DNA of 40,385 nucleotides, from NCBI GenBank assembly GCA_001942415.1, contig MKJX01000172.1, forward strand, positions 1-40,385. The letters run 5' to 3'. The notes under the pieces are model-generated. The model ran no database searches. It was not told the DNA's origin and saw only the letters and a program-made list of their open reading frames with translations. This document shows positions 1 to 8,499 of the stretch, in pieces. A program made the translations under genes and the position numbers. Position 1 is the first letter of the stretch; every line of letters starts with the position of its first letter. This DNA is from Pseudonocardia sp. CNS-139 (GTDB taxonomy: Bacteria; Actinomycetota; Actinomycetes; Mycobacteriales; Pseudonocardiaceae).

Positions 1-334
1 GGCGGGCGGCGGCGGGCCGGCACCGGCCGCGGCGGCGCGACCGGCGGCCGGTCCCCGAACCGGCATCCCGCAGCCCGGCATCCCGCAGCCCGGCATCCCG
101 CAGCCCATCGGACGCGACCGCGGCGCGGCCGTCCTCGGCGGGCGCGACGGCCCGCGCGACCCGGCTGGCGAACAGCGCGGCGTCCGGGTGCACCTCGGTG
201 CCGAACACCGCCTGCCGGGACCGGCGCAGGTCCGTGCGCAGCACAGCGTCCGCAACAGCCTGCCGGGCCCCCTCCGGATCGGTCGCCGGCTCGCCGACGC
301 CCCCGTCACCGAAGCGGTGTCCGACCTCTCCCAC
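1..334 (-). CDS. Unrecognised protein, N-terminal part (runs off left edge)
   Basis: The frame is open from a GTG at 334 to the window edge. Just upstream of the GTG is a good Shine-Dalgarno (GGGAG, 6 nt spacing). Third codon positions are almost all G or C, as in a real gene of this genome. The visible 111 residues are Ala/Arg/Asp-rich with no membrane segment and no family I recognise. Near the end a 15-bp unit is repeated three times and encodes GLRDA x3; the following stretch is strongly basic. It is in the same direction as the malic enzyme gene upstream of it, 184 bp apart, so it could be a distal gene of that unit. Function unknown. Confidence 0.5.
   Translation of the reverse strand, partial: MGEVGHRFGDGGVGEPATDPEGARQAVADAVLRTDLRRSRQAVFGTEVHPDAALFASRVARAVAPAEDGRAAVASDGLRDAGLRDAGLRDAGSGTGRRSRRRGRCRPAAAR
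61..105. repeat. 15-bp tandem repeat, three perfect copies
   Basis: The unit cggcatcccgcagcc occurs three times head to tail (61-75, 76-90, 91-105). It lies in frame inside the partial minus-strand gene and encodes the pentapeptide GLRDA three times. Being a multiple of three, copy-number change would not break the frame. Confidence 0.9.
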
Positions 335-518
335 GAGCTTCTCCCAGCCATGCGCAGTCGTTCTTCACACCTTCAAACGACGCTCGGCACCACTCGGTTT
401 GGTGGTGACCCCCGTTCGGCCTACCGCGCCCCGCGGACGGGAACGCGCTGGTCAGCACGCTGCGTGACGACCGCCGTTGACACGTGCGCGTATCCGCAGG
501 CCGCAGCGTCGGACGACG

Positions 519-1724
519 TCACTCCGCGTCAGAGTGACCGTCGGCCGCGGCAGCGACCGCCGCCGACACGGCAGGCGCGACACGCGGGTCGAACGGGCTC
601 GGGACGATCTTGTCGGCGGCCAGTTCGTCGCTCGCGACGGTGAAGACGGCCTCCGCGGCGGCCAGTTTCATGGCCTCGGTGATGCGGCGCGCGCCCGCGT
701 CGAGCGCCCCGCGGAACACCCCCGGGAACGCGAGCACGTTGTTGATCTGGTTCGGGAAGTCGCTGCGCCCGGTCGCGACGATCGCGGCGTGCCGCGCGGC
801 GACGTCCGGGTGCACCTCCGGGTCGGGGTTGGAGAGCGCGAAGACGACCGCCTCCGGCGCCATCGTCGCGAGCAGGTGCTCGGGCACCTCGGAGCTGGAC
901 AGCCCGATGAACACGTCGGCCCCGGCGATCGCCTCGGCGAGCCCGCCGCCGATCCCGCGCGGGTTGGTGACCTGCGCGAGCGCGGCCTTCTCGCCCGTCA
1001 GCCCGGCGCGCCCGGCGACGAGCACGCCGCGCGAGTCGAGCACCGTGACGTCCCGGACGCCCGCGGCCAGCAGGATGCGCGCGCACGCCACCCCGGCCGC
1101 ACCGGCCCCGGAGACGACCACCCGCAGCCCGTCGAGCGGACGGCCCTGCACCGCGGCGGCCCCGCGCAGCGCGGCGAGCACCACGATCGCCGTGCCGTGC
1201 TGGTCGTCGTGCATGACGGGGCAGTCCAGCGCCTCCACGAGCCGCCGCTCCAGCTCGAAGCAGCGCGGCGCCGCGACGTCCTCCAGGTTGACCGCGCCGA
1301 AGCTCGGCCGCAGCCGCACGAGCGTCTCGACGATCTCGTCGACGTCGGTGGTGTCGAGCACGAGCGGGATCGAGTCCAGCCCGGCGAACGACTTGAACAG
1401 CGCCGACTTGCCCTCCATCACCGGCAGCGCGGCCCGCGGGCCGATGTCGCCGAGGCCCAGCACCGCGGTGCCGTCGCTCACGACCGCGACCAGCCGGTTC
1501 GTCCAGGTGTAGCGGGCGGCGAGCGTGACGTCGGCGGCGATGGCGCGGCTGACCTCGGCCACCCCGGGCGTGTACGCGACGGCCAGGTCGCGCGCGTCCT
1601 GCAGCGGGGCGGTGAGGCCGGTGGCGAGCTTGCCGCCGTCGTGGGCGGCGAAGATCTCCTCGCGGGTCGGGGCCGGAATCGATTCCGAGATCGAGTTGAT
1701 CGAGTTGTCGGGGACGACGGTCAT
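519..1724 (-). CDS. NAD(P)-dependent malic enzyme
   Basis: Cytosolic enzyme that oxidatively decarboxylates malate to pyruvate with reduction of NAD(P), linking the TCA cycle to pyruvate. The 401-residue product has the N-terminal malic domain with YTPGVAEVSRAI near residue 50 and a catalytic and metal-binding core including VNLEDVAAPRCFELE. The C-terminal NAD-binding domain has the Rossmann motif SGAGAAGVACA and the conserved SNPDPEVHPD. The length fits the short bacterial form of the family. Start is ATG at 1724. It is a stand-alone minus-strand gene; the 236 bp upstream separate it from a divergent secreted-protein gene. The frame is intact. Cofactor preference (NAD or NADP) cannot be read with confidence. 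Confidence 0.95.
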   Translation of the reverse strand: MTVVPDNSINSISESIPAPTREEIFAAHDGGKLATGLTAPLQDARDLAVAYTPGVAEVSRAIAADVTLAARYTWTNRLVAVVSDGTAVLGLGDIGPRAALPVMEGKSALFKSFAGLDSIPLVLDTTDVDEIVETLVRLRPSFGAVNLEDVAAPRCFELERRLVEALDCPVMHDDQHGTAIVVLAALRGAAAVQGRPLDGLRVVVSGAGAAGVACARILLAAGVRDVTVLDSRGVLVAGRAGLTGEKAALAQVTNPRGIGGGLAEAIAGADVFIGLSSSEVPEHLLATMAPEAVVFALSNPDPEVHPDVAARHAAIVATGRSDFPNQINNVLAFPGVFRGALDAGARRITEAMKLAAAEAVFTVASDELAADKIVPSPFDPRVAPAVSAAVAAAADGHSDAE

Positions 1725-1960
1725 GCGGGATCCACTTCTCGTGCGGGCTCAGCTCGTGCAGGGCCGTGCACCGGGGCTCGTGTGTGGCCGCGTCGCGGTG
1801 CCGGACGGCCGCTCACCGGGCGCGGGCCGGATGCGGCGGGCGCGGCGGCGAGGTGTGGCTGTCGGGTTCGTGACCATGGTAGCGACCCGCGCTGTCGTCC
1901 TTACGTGATCCGAACATCACCCGGACGGGCCGCTCACCTCACCCCGCCATCGTCGACGCC

Positions 1961-2347
1961 ATGAACAGAACGCTCCTCGGGACCGCGGCGGCCGCCCTCA
2001 CCGCCGGGCTGCTCGTCGCCGGCGCCGGCGTCGCCGCGGCCGACCCCACCCCGCCCCCGCCGGACTCCATCACCCTCAGCCCCGAGCAGTCCCGCTGGCT
2101 CTGCGAGCAGCGCATTCCCACCCTCCTCGACCGCATCGACCGGCTGGAGACGCGGATCGGCGGCGACGCGGACACCCCCGGCTCGACCGCGTGGCTGCAG
2201 GAGCGCGTCGACCGGGCCCGCGGCAACGGGCGGGACGCGTTGGCCGACCGGCTCCAGCAGCGCCTGGACGGCCGTCCCGACGTGGCCGAGCGGCTCGCCG
2301 GTGCCGAGCGGCGCGTGGTGGCGTTCCGGGACGAGAAGTGCGCGTGA
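1961..2347 (+). CDS. Small secreted protein with N-terminal signal peptide
   Basis: The 128-residue product begins MNRT followed by an Ala/Leu/Val-rich hydrophobic stretch to about residue 26 and a likely signal peptidase I site after AAA (AAADP). The mature part starts with a Pro-rich linker, then a charged, probably helical domain with two cysteines (WLCEQR and the terminal KCA) that could form a disulfide outside the cell. I do not recognise a named family. Its stop overlaps the GTG of a lipoprotein gene (GTGA), and a response regulator and histidine kinase follow, so it is probably the first gene of an envelope-signalling operon. A role as regulated target or sensory accessory is inference only. 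Confidence 0.75.
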   Translation: MNRTLLGTAAAALTAGLLVAGAGVAAADPTPPPPDSITLSPEQSRWLCEQRIPTLLDRIDRLETRIGGDADTPGSTAWLQERVDRARGNGRDALADRLQQRLDGRPDVAERLAGAERRVVAFRDEKCA

Positions 2348-2535
2348 CCCGGGCCGCCGTCGCCGTCGCGGTGGCGCTCGCCGTCACCGCGGGCGCGGCC
2401 GGCTGCCGCGCGGACCGGCCCACCGCGGACGTCCCGCCCGCCGCGCCCGCAACGGCCGCCGACCCCTTCGCCGACGTCGACGCCGCGCTGGACGCGGTGG
2501 AGCAGGACCTGGACGGCGCCGCGGCGGACGGCTGA
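2344..2535 (+). CDS. Small putative lipoprotein
   Basis: A 63-residue frame starts with GTG at 2344, overlapping the preceding stop codon (GTGA), which implies translational coupling. After MTR there is a hydrophobic run ending in TAGAAGC, a plausible lipobox with the acylated cysteine near residue 21. The rest is a short Pro/Ala-rich linker and an acidic stretch with no recognisable domain. It sits 41 bp before the response regulator. Alternatives: an Ala-rich membrane peptide or over-called frame; the overlap and lipobox favour a real gene. Confidence 0.6.
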   Translation: MTRAAVAVAVALAVTAGAAGCRADRPTADVPPAAPATAADPFADVDAALDAVEQDLDGAAADG

Positions 2536-2576
2536 CGGGGTGGCACGATCCGCCCGACCGGCACGGGGAGGCGCGC

Positions 2577-3259
2577 ATGGACGGAACCGGCGGGCTGGTG
2601 CTCGTGGTCGAGGACGACCGGGCCATCGCCGACCTCGTCGGCCGCTACCTGCGCCGGGACGGGTTCGGCGTGCACGTGGTGACCGACGGGGCGGAGGCGC
2701 TCGCGGCCGTGCGCCGGCTCGCGCCCGTCGCCGTCGTGCTGGACGTCGGGCTGCCCGTGCTGGACGGCATCGAGGTCTGCCGGCGGATGCGCGCCGGGCA
2801 GGACTGGACGCCGGTGCTCTTCGTGACCGCCCGCGACGACGAGGTGGACCGCGTGCTCGGGCTGGAGCTGGGCGCCGACGACTACGTCACCAAGCCGTTC
2901 AGCCCGCGCGAGCTGGTGGCCCGGGTCCGGACCGTGCTGCGCCGGGCCGGGACGGCGCCCGCCCGCGTCGAGCTGCTCCGAACCGGGGCCGTCACGATCG
3001 ACCCCACCGCGCGGCGGGTGCACGTCGGCGAACGCGAGGTGGCGCTGACCGCGACCGAGTTCGACCTGCTCGCGCACCTGATGCGGGCGCGGACCGGGTG
3101 TTCACCCGCGAGCAGCTGCTCTCGGCGGTCTGGGGCTACGCGGCCTCGGCCGGCACCCGGACCGTCGACGTGCACGTCGCGCAGGTCCGCGCCAAGCTCG
3201 GCCCCGACGCCCCGATCCGGACCGTGCGGGGCGTCGGCTACGCGGCGGGCGCCCCGTGA
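2577..3259 (+). CDS. OmpR-type response regulator (frame broken by one missing base)
   Basis: The N-terminal receiver domain has the acidic pocket VEDD at residues 11-14, phospho-acceptor Asp near 56 in [12 protein letters not shown], and the conserved lysine in [10 protein letters not shown]. The C-terminal half is a winged helix ending in [11 protein letters not shown]. The reading frame changes at about 3092: one G is missing in gcgcggaccggg (expected [10 protein letters not shown]). With that base restored the protein is about 227 residues, normal for the family. Its stop overlaps the GTG of the histidine kinase (GTGA). It controls transcription after phosphorylation by that kinase; the regulon cannot be told from sequence. 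The break may be a sequence error, since the kinase has the same kind of breaks. Confidence 0.85.
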
Positions 3260-4621
3260 ACGTCCCGGCGTGGGCCCGCGGCTCGCTGGCGACCCGGATC
3301 GCCGCCGCGTGCCTGCTGGTGGCGGCCGTCGCGGTGGCCGCGGCCGCGATCGTGTCGTTCCGGCTGGTCGGGCTGACGGCCCGCAACGTCACGCAGGACA
3401 TGCTGGCGCAGCAGGCCGACGTCGTCGCGGCGCAGCTCGCGGACGCGCCGGGCACCGTCGGCGTCCGGCGCGTCGCGGACGTGCTGCGCGGGCAGGGCAT
3501 CGAGATCGTGCTGATCGGCCCGCGCGGGGGGCAGCTCGGCGGCGCCGGCCCGGCCGCCGCGGCGGTCGCCCGCACCGGCGCGACCGCCGCCGCCGACGGC
3601 ACGCCCGTCTCCGGCGAGGCGAGCGTCGGCGGGACGACGTGGCTGGTGGAGGCCCGCCCGGCCCGGACCGGGGCGTTCGCGCTGGTCCAGGCCGTGGACG
3701 CGGCCCCGGGCGTCGCCCAGCAGCTGCGGCGCAACATCGGGTTCGCGCTGCTCGCCGGGGGCGGCGCCGCGCTCGTCGTCGGCGTGCTGGCCGGCCGGCT
3801 GCTGGCCCGGCCGCTGCGCCGCACCGCGGCCGGGGCGCGCGCCCTGCGCACCGGACGCCGCGACCTGCGCATCCCGGTGGCCGGGCCGTCCGAGATGGCC
3901 GACGTGGCCGGGGCCGTCAACGAGCTCGCGGACGCGCTGGAGCGCAGCGAGGGCCGCCAGCGCCGGTTCCTGCTCTCGATCTCCCACGAGCTGCGCACGC
4001 CGCTGACCGCCGTGACCGGGTTCGCCGAGTCGCTGGCCGACCGGGTGGTGACCGGCGACGAGGTCCCCGAGGTGGGCCGCACCGTGCTGCGCGAGGCGCA
4101 CCGGCTCAACCGGCTCGTCGACGACCTGCTGGAGCTGGCCCGGCTGGAGGCCGACGCTTCCGGGTCGACGTCGTCGCGCTCGACCTGACCCGCGTCGCCA
4201 CCGAGGCGGCCGGCGTGTGGTCGGCCCGGTGCGCCGCCGCCGGGGTGGCGTTCCGGCTGGAGGCGCCGCCCGGCCCGGTGCCCGTCCGCGCCGACCCGCG
4301 ACGTCTGCGCCAGGTGATCGACGTGCTCGCGGACACGCGCTGCGCGTCACCCCGGCCGGGGCGCCGCTCGCGCTGGCCGTGGCGCCCGTGCCGGGCGGCG
4401 GCGCGGTCGAGGTCCGCGACGGCGGCCCCGGACTCGCCCCGGACGACTACGCCGTGGTGTTCGAGCGCGGCGCGCTGCACGAGCGGTACCGGGAGCGGCG
4501 CGGCTCGGGCGGCGTCGGCCTCGCGCTGGCGCACGGCCTCGTCGTCCGGATGGGAGGTGTGATTCGCGCCGCACCCGCCGCCGAGGGCGGCGTGCGGTTC
4601 ACCGTGCTGCTCCCACGCTGA
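3256..4621 (+). CDS. Membrane sensor histidine kinase (two apparent one-base deletions)
   Basis: Partner of the upstream regulator. Order: transmembrane segment at about residues 15-37; extracytoplasmic sensor region; second transmembrane segment around [22 protein letters not shown] linker; H-box [16 protein letters not shown]; then HATPase elements [11 protein letters not shown] and [13 protein letters not shown]. The frame breaks near 4156 (expected EADGFRVDVV) and near 4335 (expected LADNALRVTP), each explained by one missing base. Repaired length is about 455 residues. Start is the GTG overlapping the regulator's stop. The tail overlaps the convergent Ni-SOD protease gene by 23 bp. Signal unknown. 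Confidence 0.85.
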
Positions 4622-4910
4622 GCCGCCCCGGCGCCGGCCACAACCGCCAGCGGACCACCGCGAGCACCTCCGCCGGACCGAGCGTGCGCGAGTCCGTGGA
4701 CCCGAACGGGTTGTCCCCCAGCACCCACCACCCGGCGTCGGCGGGGCGGGAGGCGCGCTTCACCGAGAGTTGGTCGGGCCGCTCGTCCCACCGGACCAGC
4801 ACGACGTCCCCCGCCTGGACGCGGGCCCCGAACCGGGCGAGCACGACGTCGCCGTCGTGCAGGGTCGGGGACATCGACGGACCCCGCACCGCCACCCTCC
4901 GCCAGCGCAC
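4599..4910 (-). CDS. sodX: Nickel-type superoxide dismutase maturation protease (signal peptidase S26 family)
   Basis: A 103-residue S26-type protease. The catalytic serine lies in GPSMSPTLHDGD near residue 12 and the likely catalytic lysine in LSVKRAS; the conserved GDNPFGSTDSR box follows. It is much shorter than signal peptidase I and has no obvious membrane anchor, as expected for the protease that removes the propeptide in front of the HCDLPC nickel hook of Ni-SOD. It is divergent from sodN with about 100 bp between them, the usual arrangement. Start GTG at 4910. The symbol sodX is the usual name for this partner. Confidence 0.9.
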   Translation of the reverse strand: MRWRRVAVRGPSMSPTLHDGDVVLARFGARVQAGDVVLVRWDERPDQLSVKRASRPADAGWWVLGDNPFGSTDSRTLGPAEVLAVVRWRLWPAPGRLSVGAAR

Positions 4911-5011
4911 ATGACCTCCCTCACGCCGGTCGCGGTGCCGGTTCCCGGCTGTGTCCGCTGCCCTGCCGGAGTAGTGTCGGCCCCGCCAGAACGATCACTC
5001 AGGGAGGACCC

Positions 5012-5420
5012 ATGCGGCTGCTGTCCCGCATTCTCCGCCCGCGGCTGGAGGCCACCGCGCACTGCGACCTCCCCTGCGGTGTGTACGACCCCGCCCAGGC
5101 ACGCATCGAGGCCGAGTCGGTGAAGGCCATCCAGGAGAAGTACCAGGCAACGAGGACCCGGCCTTCCGGGCCCGCGCCATCGAGATCAAGGAGCAGCGCT
5201 CCGACCTCGTGAAGCACCACCTGTGGGTGCTCTGGACCGACTACTTCAAGCCGCCGCACTTCGAGAAGTACCCGGAGCTGCACGAGCTCTTCAACAAGGC
5301 CACCAAGCCGCGGGCGCTGCCGGCACCAAGGGGTCCAACGACCCCACCACGGGCCAGGAGCTGCTCGACTACATCGCCCAGATCGACAAGATCTTCTGGG
5401 AGACGAAGGCGGCTGCCTGA
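5012..5420 (+). CDS. sodN: Nickel superoxide dismutase (two apparent one-base deletions)
   Basis: Converts superoxide to hydrogen peroxide and oxygen with a nickel centre. The ATG follows a strong AGGGAGG site. A short basic propeptide (MRLLSRILRPRLEATA) precedes the mature N-terminus HCDLPCGVYDPAQ, whose His1, Cys2 and Cys6 bind nickel. The rest matches the Ni-SOD four-helix fold (DYFKPPHFEKYPELHEL). The frame breaks near 5151 (expected ATEDPAFRARA) and near 5307 (expected ATKAAGAAGTKGS); each is repaired by one extra base, giving about 136 residues, normal for the family. The adjacent protease gene supports function, so the breaks are more likely sequence errors than decay. Confidence 0.93.
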
Positions 5421-5432
5421 CCCAGGCGCTCG

Positions 5433-5488
5433 AAGGCGGCGCTGACCGGCGAGGATCGCTCCTCGCGGGTCAGCGCCGCCTTGTTTTT
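5433..5488 (+). terminator. Strong rho-independent terminator after sodN
   Basis: A perfect 15-bp stem (arms 5433-5447 and 5468-5482) contains a further 7-bp inner stem (5449-5455 with 5460-5466, loop tcgc) and is followed by ttgttttt. It begins 13 bp after the sodN stop. It also marks the left edge of the less GC-rich region. Confidence 0.93.
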
Positions 5489-5543
5489 CCCGCAGCTTCT
5501 CCTGGAGGCTGTCTGCCCAGCAGAAGCGCACAAGCGGCCACCC

Positions 5544-6083
5544 TCAAATGTCATCTCGGAAATAGTCACGATATACGCGTGCCCAGTCGACCTGACCATC
5601 CTGCATGTTCAGGTCGATAAATTCCTTCCACCTCCCCAACTCGCCCCGGATAAGATCCAATTCATGCCAACAAGATATCGGCTCACGGAAGTCCAACTGC
5701 TCCAGCGTGTCGCTGTTTCGATACCTGTACCACGACGTCGTGAAGACCTCGGGCATATCCGTCCACACCCCGAAATGATACAGCAAACTGGTTGTCCCCC
5801 GACGCCCGGCGTGCCGGATGAAGAACCCCTTCCGATGATAGTCGAACTCGGACGACAGCCCCTGCGCAACCAGGTCCTGCGTACACAACTCGGCCTGCTG
5901 AAACGGATCCGTCCATCGAACGTCCGACTTCCTGATGCTCGGTTCACTGACCGAGAAAATACGGAGGACGAATCCGGATCGAGCCGCAAGGACACCCATG
6001 AAATCAATCCGCCGACGGTCTAGCGCGCCCAACTGGCCTTCCCTCCAGTCCTCGCGAGCAAAGCCGCTCACGGGCCGCAGCAA
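5544..6083 (-). CDS. Unrecognised protein, last gene of the low-GC cassette
   Basis: The 179-residue frame starts directly at the base after the SDR stop codon. The start could be TTG at 6083, GTG at 6074 or ATG at 5999; the last would give about 151 residues. The product has no signal peptide or membrane segment and is rich in aromatic residues (SLLYHFGVWTDM, TTSWYRYRNSD, CWHELDLIRGEL), suggesting a compact globular protein. I recognise no family. Codon use is less GC-biased than in the flanking genes. It is the distal gene of a tightly packed four-gene unit with a SET-domain protein, an SDR and a membrane protein. Confidence 0.6.
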   Translation of the reverse strand: MLRPVSGFAREDWREGQLGALDRRRIDFMGVLAARSGFVLRIFSVSEPSIRKSDVRWTDPFQQAELCTQDLVAQGLSSEFDYHRKGFFIRHAGRRGTTSLLYHFGVWTDMPEVFTTSWYRYRNSDTLEQLDFREPISCWHELDLIRGELGRWKEFIDLNMQDGQVDWARVYRDYFRDDI

Positions 6084-6797
6084 CTACTCGTGGATGTCAC
6101 CCTCGATCGAGCGGACGATCAATTCCTCCACCACCGCCTGCTCCGACAGATCCAGACACGACGCAACAAGCTTGCCGATATCGGATGGTTCGAGCAGGCG
6201 GTCGGGAGGGAGCTCCTCGCCTTCCCACATCGCCGTGTTGGTTCCTCCGGGTGAGATGAACGTGACGCCGACCTTCCTGTCCCGGAGCTCTTCGCGTAGC
6301 TCGTTGGCGTAGGCGCGAAGGCCCCACTTGGCAACGGCGTAGCTGGGTACCAGCGGATACTTCTCGTAGGCCGCCGTCGACCCGATGATGAAGATTCGAG
6401 GAGAATCTGACCGCAGGAGCGCGGGCAGAACTTTCTGCACGATCAGCACACCGGAGGAGAGATTGATACGGAGGTCTCTTTCAAAGGCGTCGAACGGAAT
6501 CTTCGCCAGCGATCCTTCAGTGAAGGTTCCGGCGTCCAGCACGAGCAGATCGATTTCCAGGTCCGAGTACTCGAACCTCCACGCGTCGAGAGCTTTCGAC
6601 GTCGACTCGCTGTCGGCCAAATCCACGGCTATCGTTGACACCTGGATGCCTGCTTTGGCTTGTTCGAGAGTGACCTTCAACTCCTGAAGCCGTCCCGCGT
6701 CCTGGGCGAGCGCCACCAGGAGGTCGAGTCGAGGAAGAAGGGCGTCGGTGATCGCTCGACCGATACCACGGCTCGCGCCTGTCACAAATGCTTTCAT
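6084..6797 (-). CDS. Short-chain dehydrogenase/reductase (SDR)
   Basis: A classical SDR of 237 residues. The cofactor motif TGASRGIGRA is at residues 7-16, a DAG variant of the NNAG motif near residue 91, catalytic Ser in IIGSTAAYEKYP and the active-site YxxxK as YAVAK, followed by SPGGTNTAMW. Substrate unknown; cofactor NAD(P)H. The start is ATG at 6797, six bases after the SET gene's stop, and the gene's TAG is immediately followed by the next gene, so the cassette is almost certainly one transcript. G+C is visibly lower than in surrounding genes, suggesting transfer. Confidence 0.92.
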   Translation of the reverse strand: MKAFVTGASRGIGRAITDALLPRLDLLVALAQDAGRLQELKVTLEQAKAGIQVSTIAVDLADSESTSKALDAWRFEYSDLEIDLLVLDAGTFTEGSLAKIPFDAFERDLRINLSSGVLIVQKVLPALLRSDSPRIFIIGSTAAYEKYPLVPSYAVAKWGLRAYANELREELRDRKVGVTFISPGGTNTAMWEGEELPPDRLLEPSDIGKLVASCLDLSEQAVVEELIVRSIEGDIHE

Positions 6798-6803
6798 TCT
6801 CGA

Positions 6804-7346
6804 TCAGTCCTTACCTTTGAGCATTGCGTCGAGGCGACGTCGAATATAGGGTGAAGCGTTGCGCATCATGGCGTCCGCAAGGGCGGGCAACATCCAATCT
6901 CGTCCCGTTATCCGCCGCCGACACGCAGAGCCGAAGCATTGACAATCAGACTTCATCTCGTAATCGTCACGAACCAACCAATAGGCGTAGTCACAGGTCA
7001 GCTCGTCGCCGGCCCCGACGTCCACGAGAGTGCGAACGGTCAGCGCGTCCAGCATTCCCAGGTTCGGCGAGCACGAATGGTTGATGTAGTCCGACGCGTC
7101 CCTACCGGCGCCAACCGGCTCGGCCAGCGCAACCCCATCGGCGAGCGTGACAGCCGTTCCTGGCTCGATACTCGCCTCGAATCCTTCCATCGCAGTGGGG
7201 AAGATCCTCCCGCCGAATCGTACGACCACCTCACCTGGAGTCAGCCGCGTCCGAGTGTGCAGGCCTAGTCCGTGAATTCGCGATCGACACGTGGCCAGCG
7301 CCGGGTGCAGCCATGCAACCAGATCATGTTCCGGCGCTCTACTCAT
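6804..7346 (-). CDS. Small SET-domain protein (putative lysine methyltransferase)
   Basis: The ATG at 7346 gives 180 residues; the open frame extends further upstream only because of a frame break in the preceding gene. It shows the whole SET core: SRIHGLGLHTRTRLTPGE at the N-terminus, the AdoMet and active-site block DYINHSCSPNLG, then GDELTCDYAYWL (the ELxxDY box), and a post-SET cysteine cluster CQCFGSAC (CxCx4C) that would bind zinc. The family transfers methyl groups from AdoMet to lysine side chains; the bacterial substrate here is unknown. It lies between the membrane protein and the SDR, 23 and 6 bp away. Confidence 0.85.
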   Translation of the reverse strand: MSRAPEHDLVAWLHPALATCRSRIHGLGLHTRTRLTPGEVVVRFGGRIFPTAMEGFEASIEPGTAVTLADGVALAEPVGAGRDASDYINHSCSPNLGMLDALTVRTLVDVGAGDELTCDYAYWLVRDDYEMKSDCQCFGSACRRRITGRDWMLPALADAMMRNASPYIRRRLDAMLKGKD

Positions 7347-7369
7347 TGAGCATCTGCGAGTCCGACTCG

Positions 7370-8341
7370 CTATACCCCCAGGCGCACGCGCTCGAAGACC
7401 AGGTCCTGGACGACCTTTCAAGTACTCTCGATACAGATTGCTGGTGGTCGAATCGATCCCGAAGGTTTCGATGTAGATATCGAAGTAGATCGAGGTTATG
7501 ATCGAACACAGATCGCCCGTGTTCGGCTTCGGCTCACTCCCGAGCGGCACCACGCCGAGAACGGCCGGTTCTTCTGCGGTCGAAGTCAACGAAGACCCGT
7601 CATAATCAAGATCGGGAACGAGGTACTCGTCCCACCGATAGGTCCGCAGGTCTCGCGATCTCGCGTATTCCCGAAAGAGTCGATAGCGAGACTCGGGAGC
7701 TCTCATGTCCTCGTCATACGTCATCTCATAGACAATGAACCGTACCTTGGGAAGAGCCCTGTCCACGATGTCCCGGAGCTTGTCGATAAGGCTGCACTCA
7801 CTCCGTGAGCGGAGACGCCGAGGTACGAGATGAATACGTAGTCGCCCCGCTCGGGAACAATGACCTTGAGAAACCCCGTGCACTGCCGCTGACGCTCGGC
7901 GACGAGGAGGATGTGCCGATTTATACGGAGCCCCCGGCGCATGTTCCGCCGCAACGCGTGGACGGACCTCGGACTGAAGTTCCGATCCTTGAGGAAGCGC
8001 AGGAAGAGCTCGGGAGCAATCTGATCCCGCTCCTCGATCACAGCGCTGTAGAGATCAACAAAGCCGTTCACCGCCCGCTTGTCGCGAGGAGTCAAGATCT
8101 TGACTTTGCCGCGCTTCGCGACGCGGTCATAAATAAAATTGGTCGTGTAGCCGACAAGAATGGCCAGCACCACTGCCGACAATAGCCAGGTCACCAATGG
8201 AGGCAGGGTCTGCCAGAAGTCGACCACGGACTCGATAAGGTTCAAGGAGTCCGTCGGTTCTGGTGCGCGCACGGCGTGCACAGGTGGAGGCACCTCGCTG
8301 ACCACAGACGGCCGCCCGCTCTCTGGACCCGGTCGGCCCAC
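7370..8341 (-). CDS. Membrane-anchored protein with GNAT-like body (frame breaks)
   Basis: First gene of the low-GC cassette. After a Pro-rich N-terminus there is one clear transmembrane segment (WLLSAVVLAILVGYTTNF), then a soluble domain with GNAT-like flavour (RQCTGFLKVIVPERGDYVFI, later VRFIVYEMTYDED). The frame breaks near 7800 and again near 7416, where removing one A from an AAAGG run gives the natural ending VVQDLVFERVRLGV and a TAG at 7370-7372. The start is uncertain: GTG at 8341 is my choice; TTG at 8368 and several downstream GTGs are possible. Acetyltransferase activity is a weak inference; no acetyl-CoA loop is certain. Confidence 0.55.
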
Positions 8342-8345
8342 CTTA

Positions 8346-8370
8346 CCTTGTGCAGTGGACCCACACAAGG
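8346..8370. promoter_or_regulatory. Inverted repeat at the head of the low-GC cassette
   Basis: CCTTGTG (8346-8352) and CACAAGG (8364-8370) form a perfect 7-bp inverted repeat around an 11-bp spacer that itself contains GTGG-AC-CCAC. It lies just upstream of the most likely start of the membrane protein gene, so it is a candidate operator or promoter-proximal hairpin for the cassette. Confidence 0.4.
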
Positions 8371-8499
8371 AACCGAGAGTCGGCGCCGCAATTGGCGATT
8401 CGTGCCGGCCGTTGGTTCCATCGGTCCGATGAGCCCGTCAGTGCAGGCCTGCCGAACACCGTTCGTCCGATCGATGGAGGCATTTGATCCGGCGAACGC

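Noticed and set aside
7346..7883. SET protein with a 179-residue N-terminal extension
   Set aside because: The extension is the C-terminal part of the upstream membrane protein read through a frame break; a separate ATG at 7346 starts the SET domain protein.
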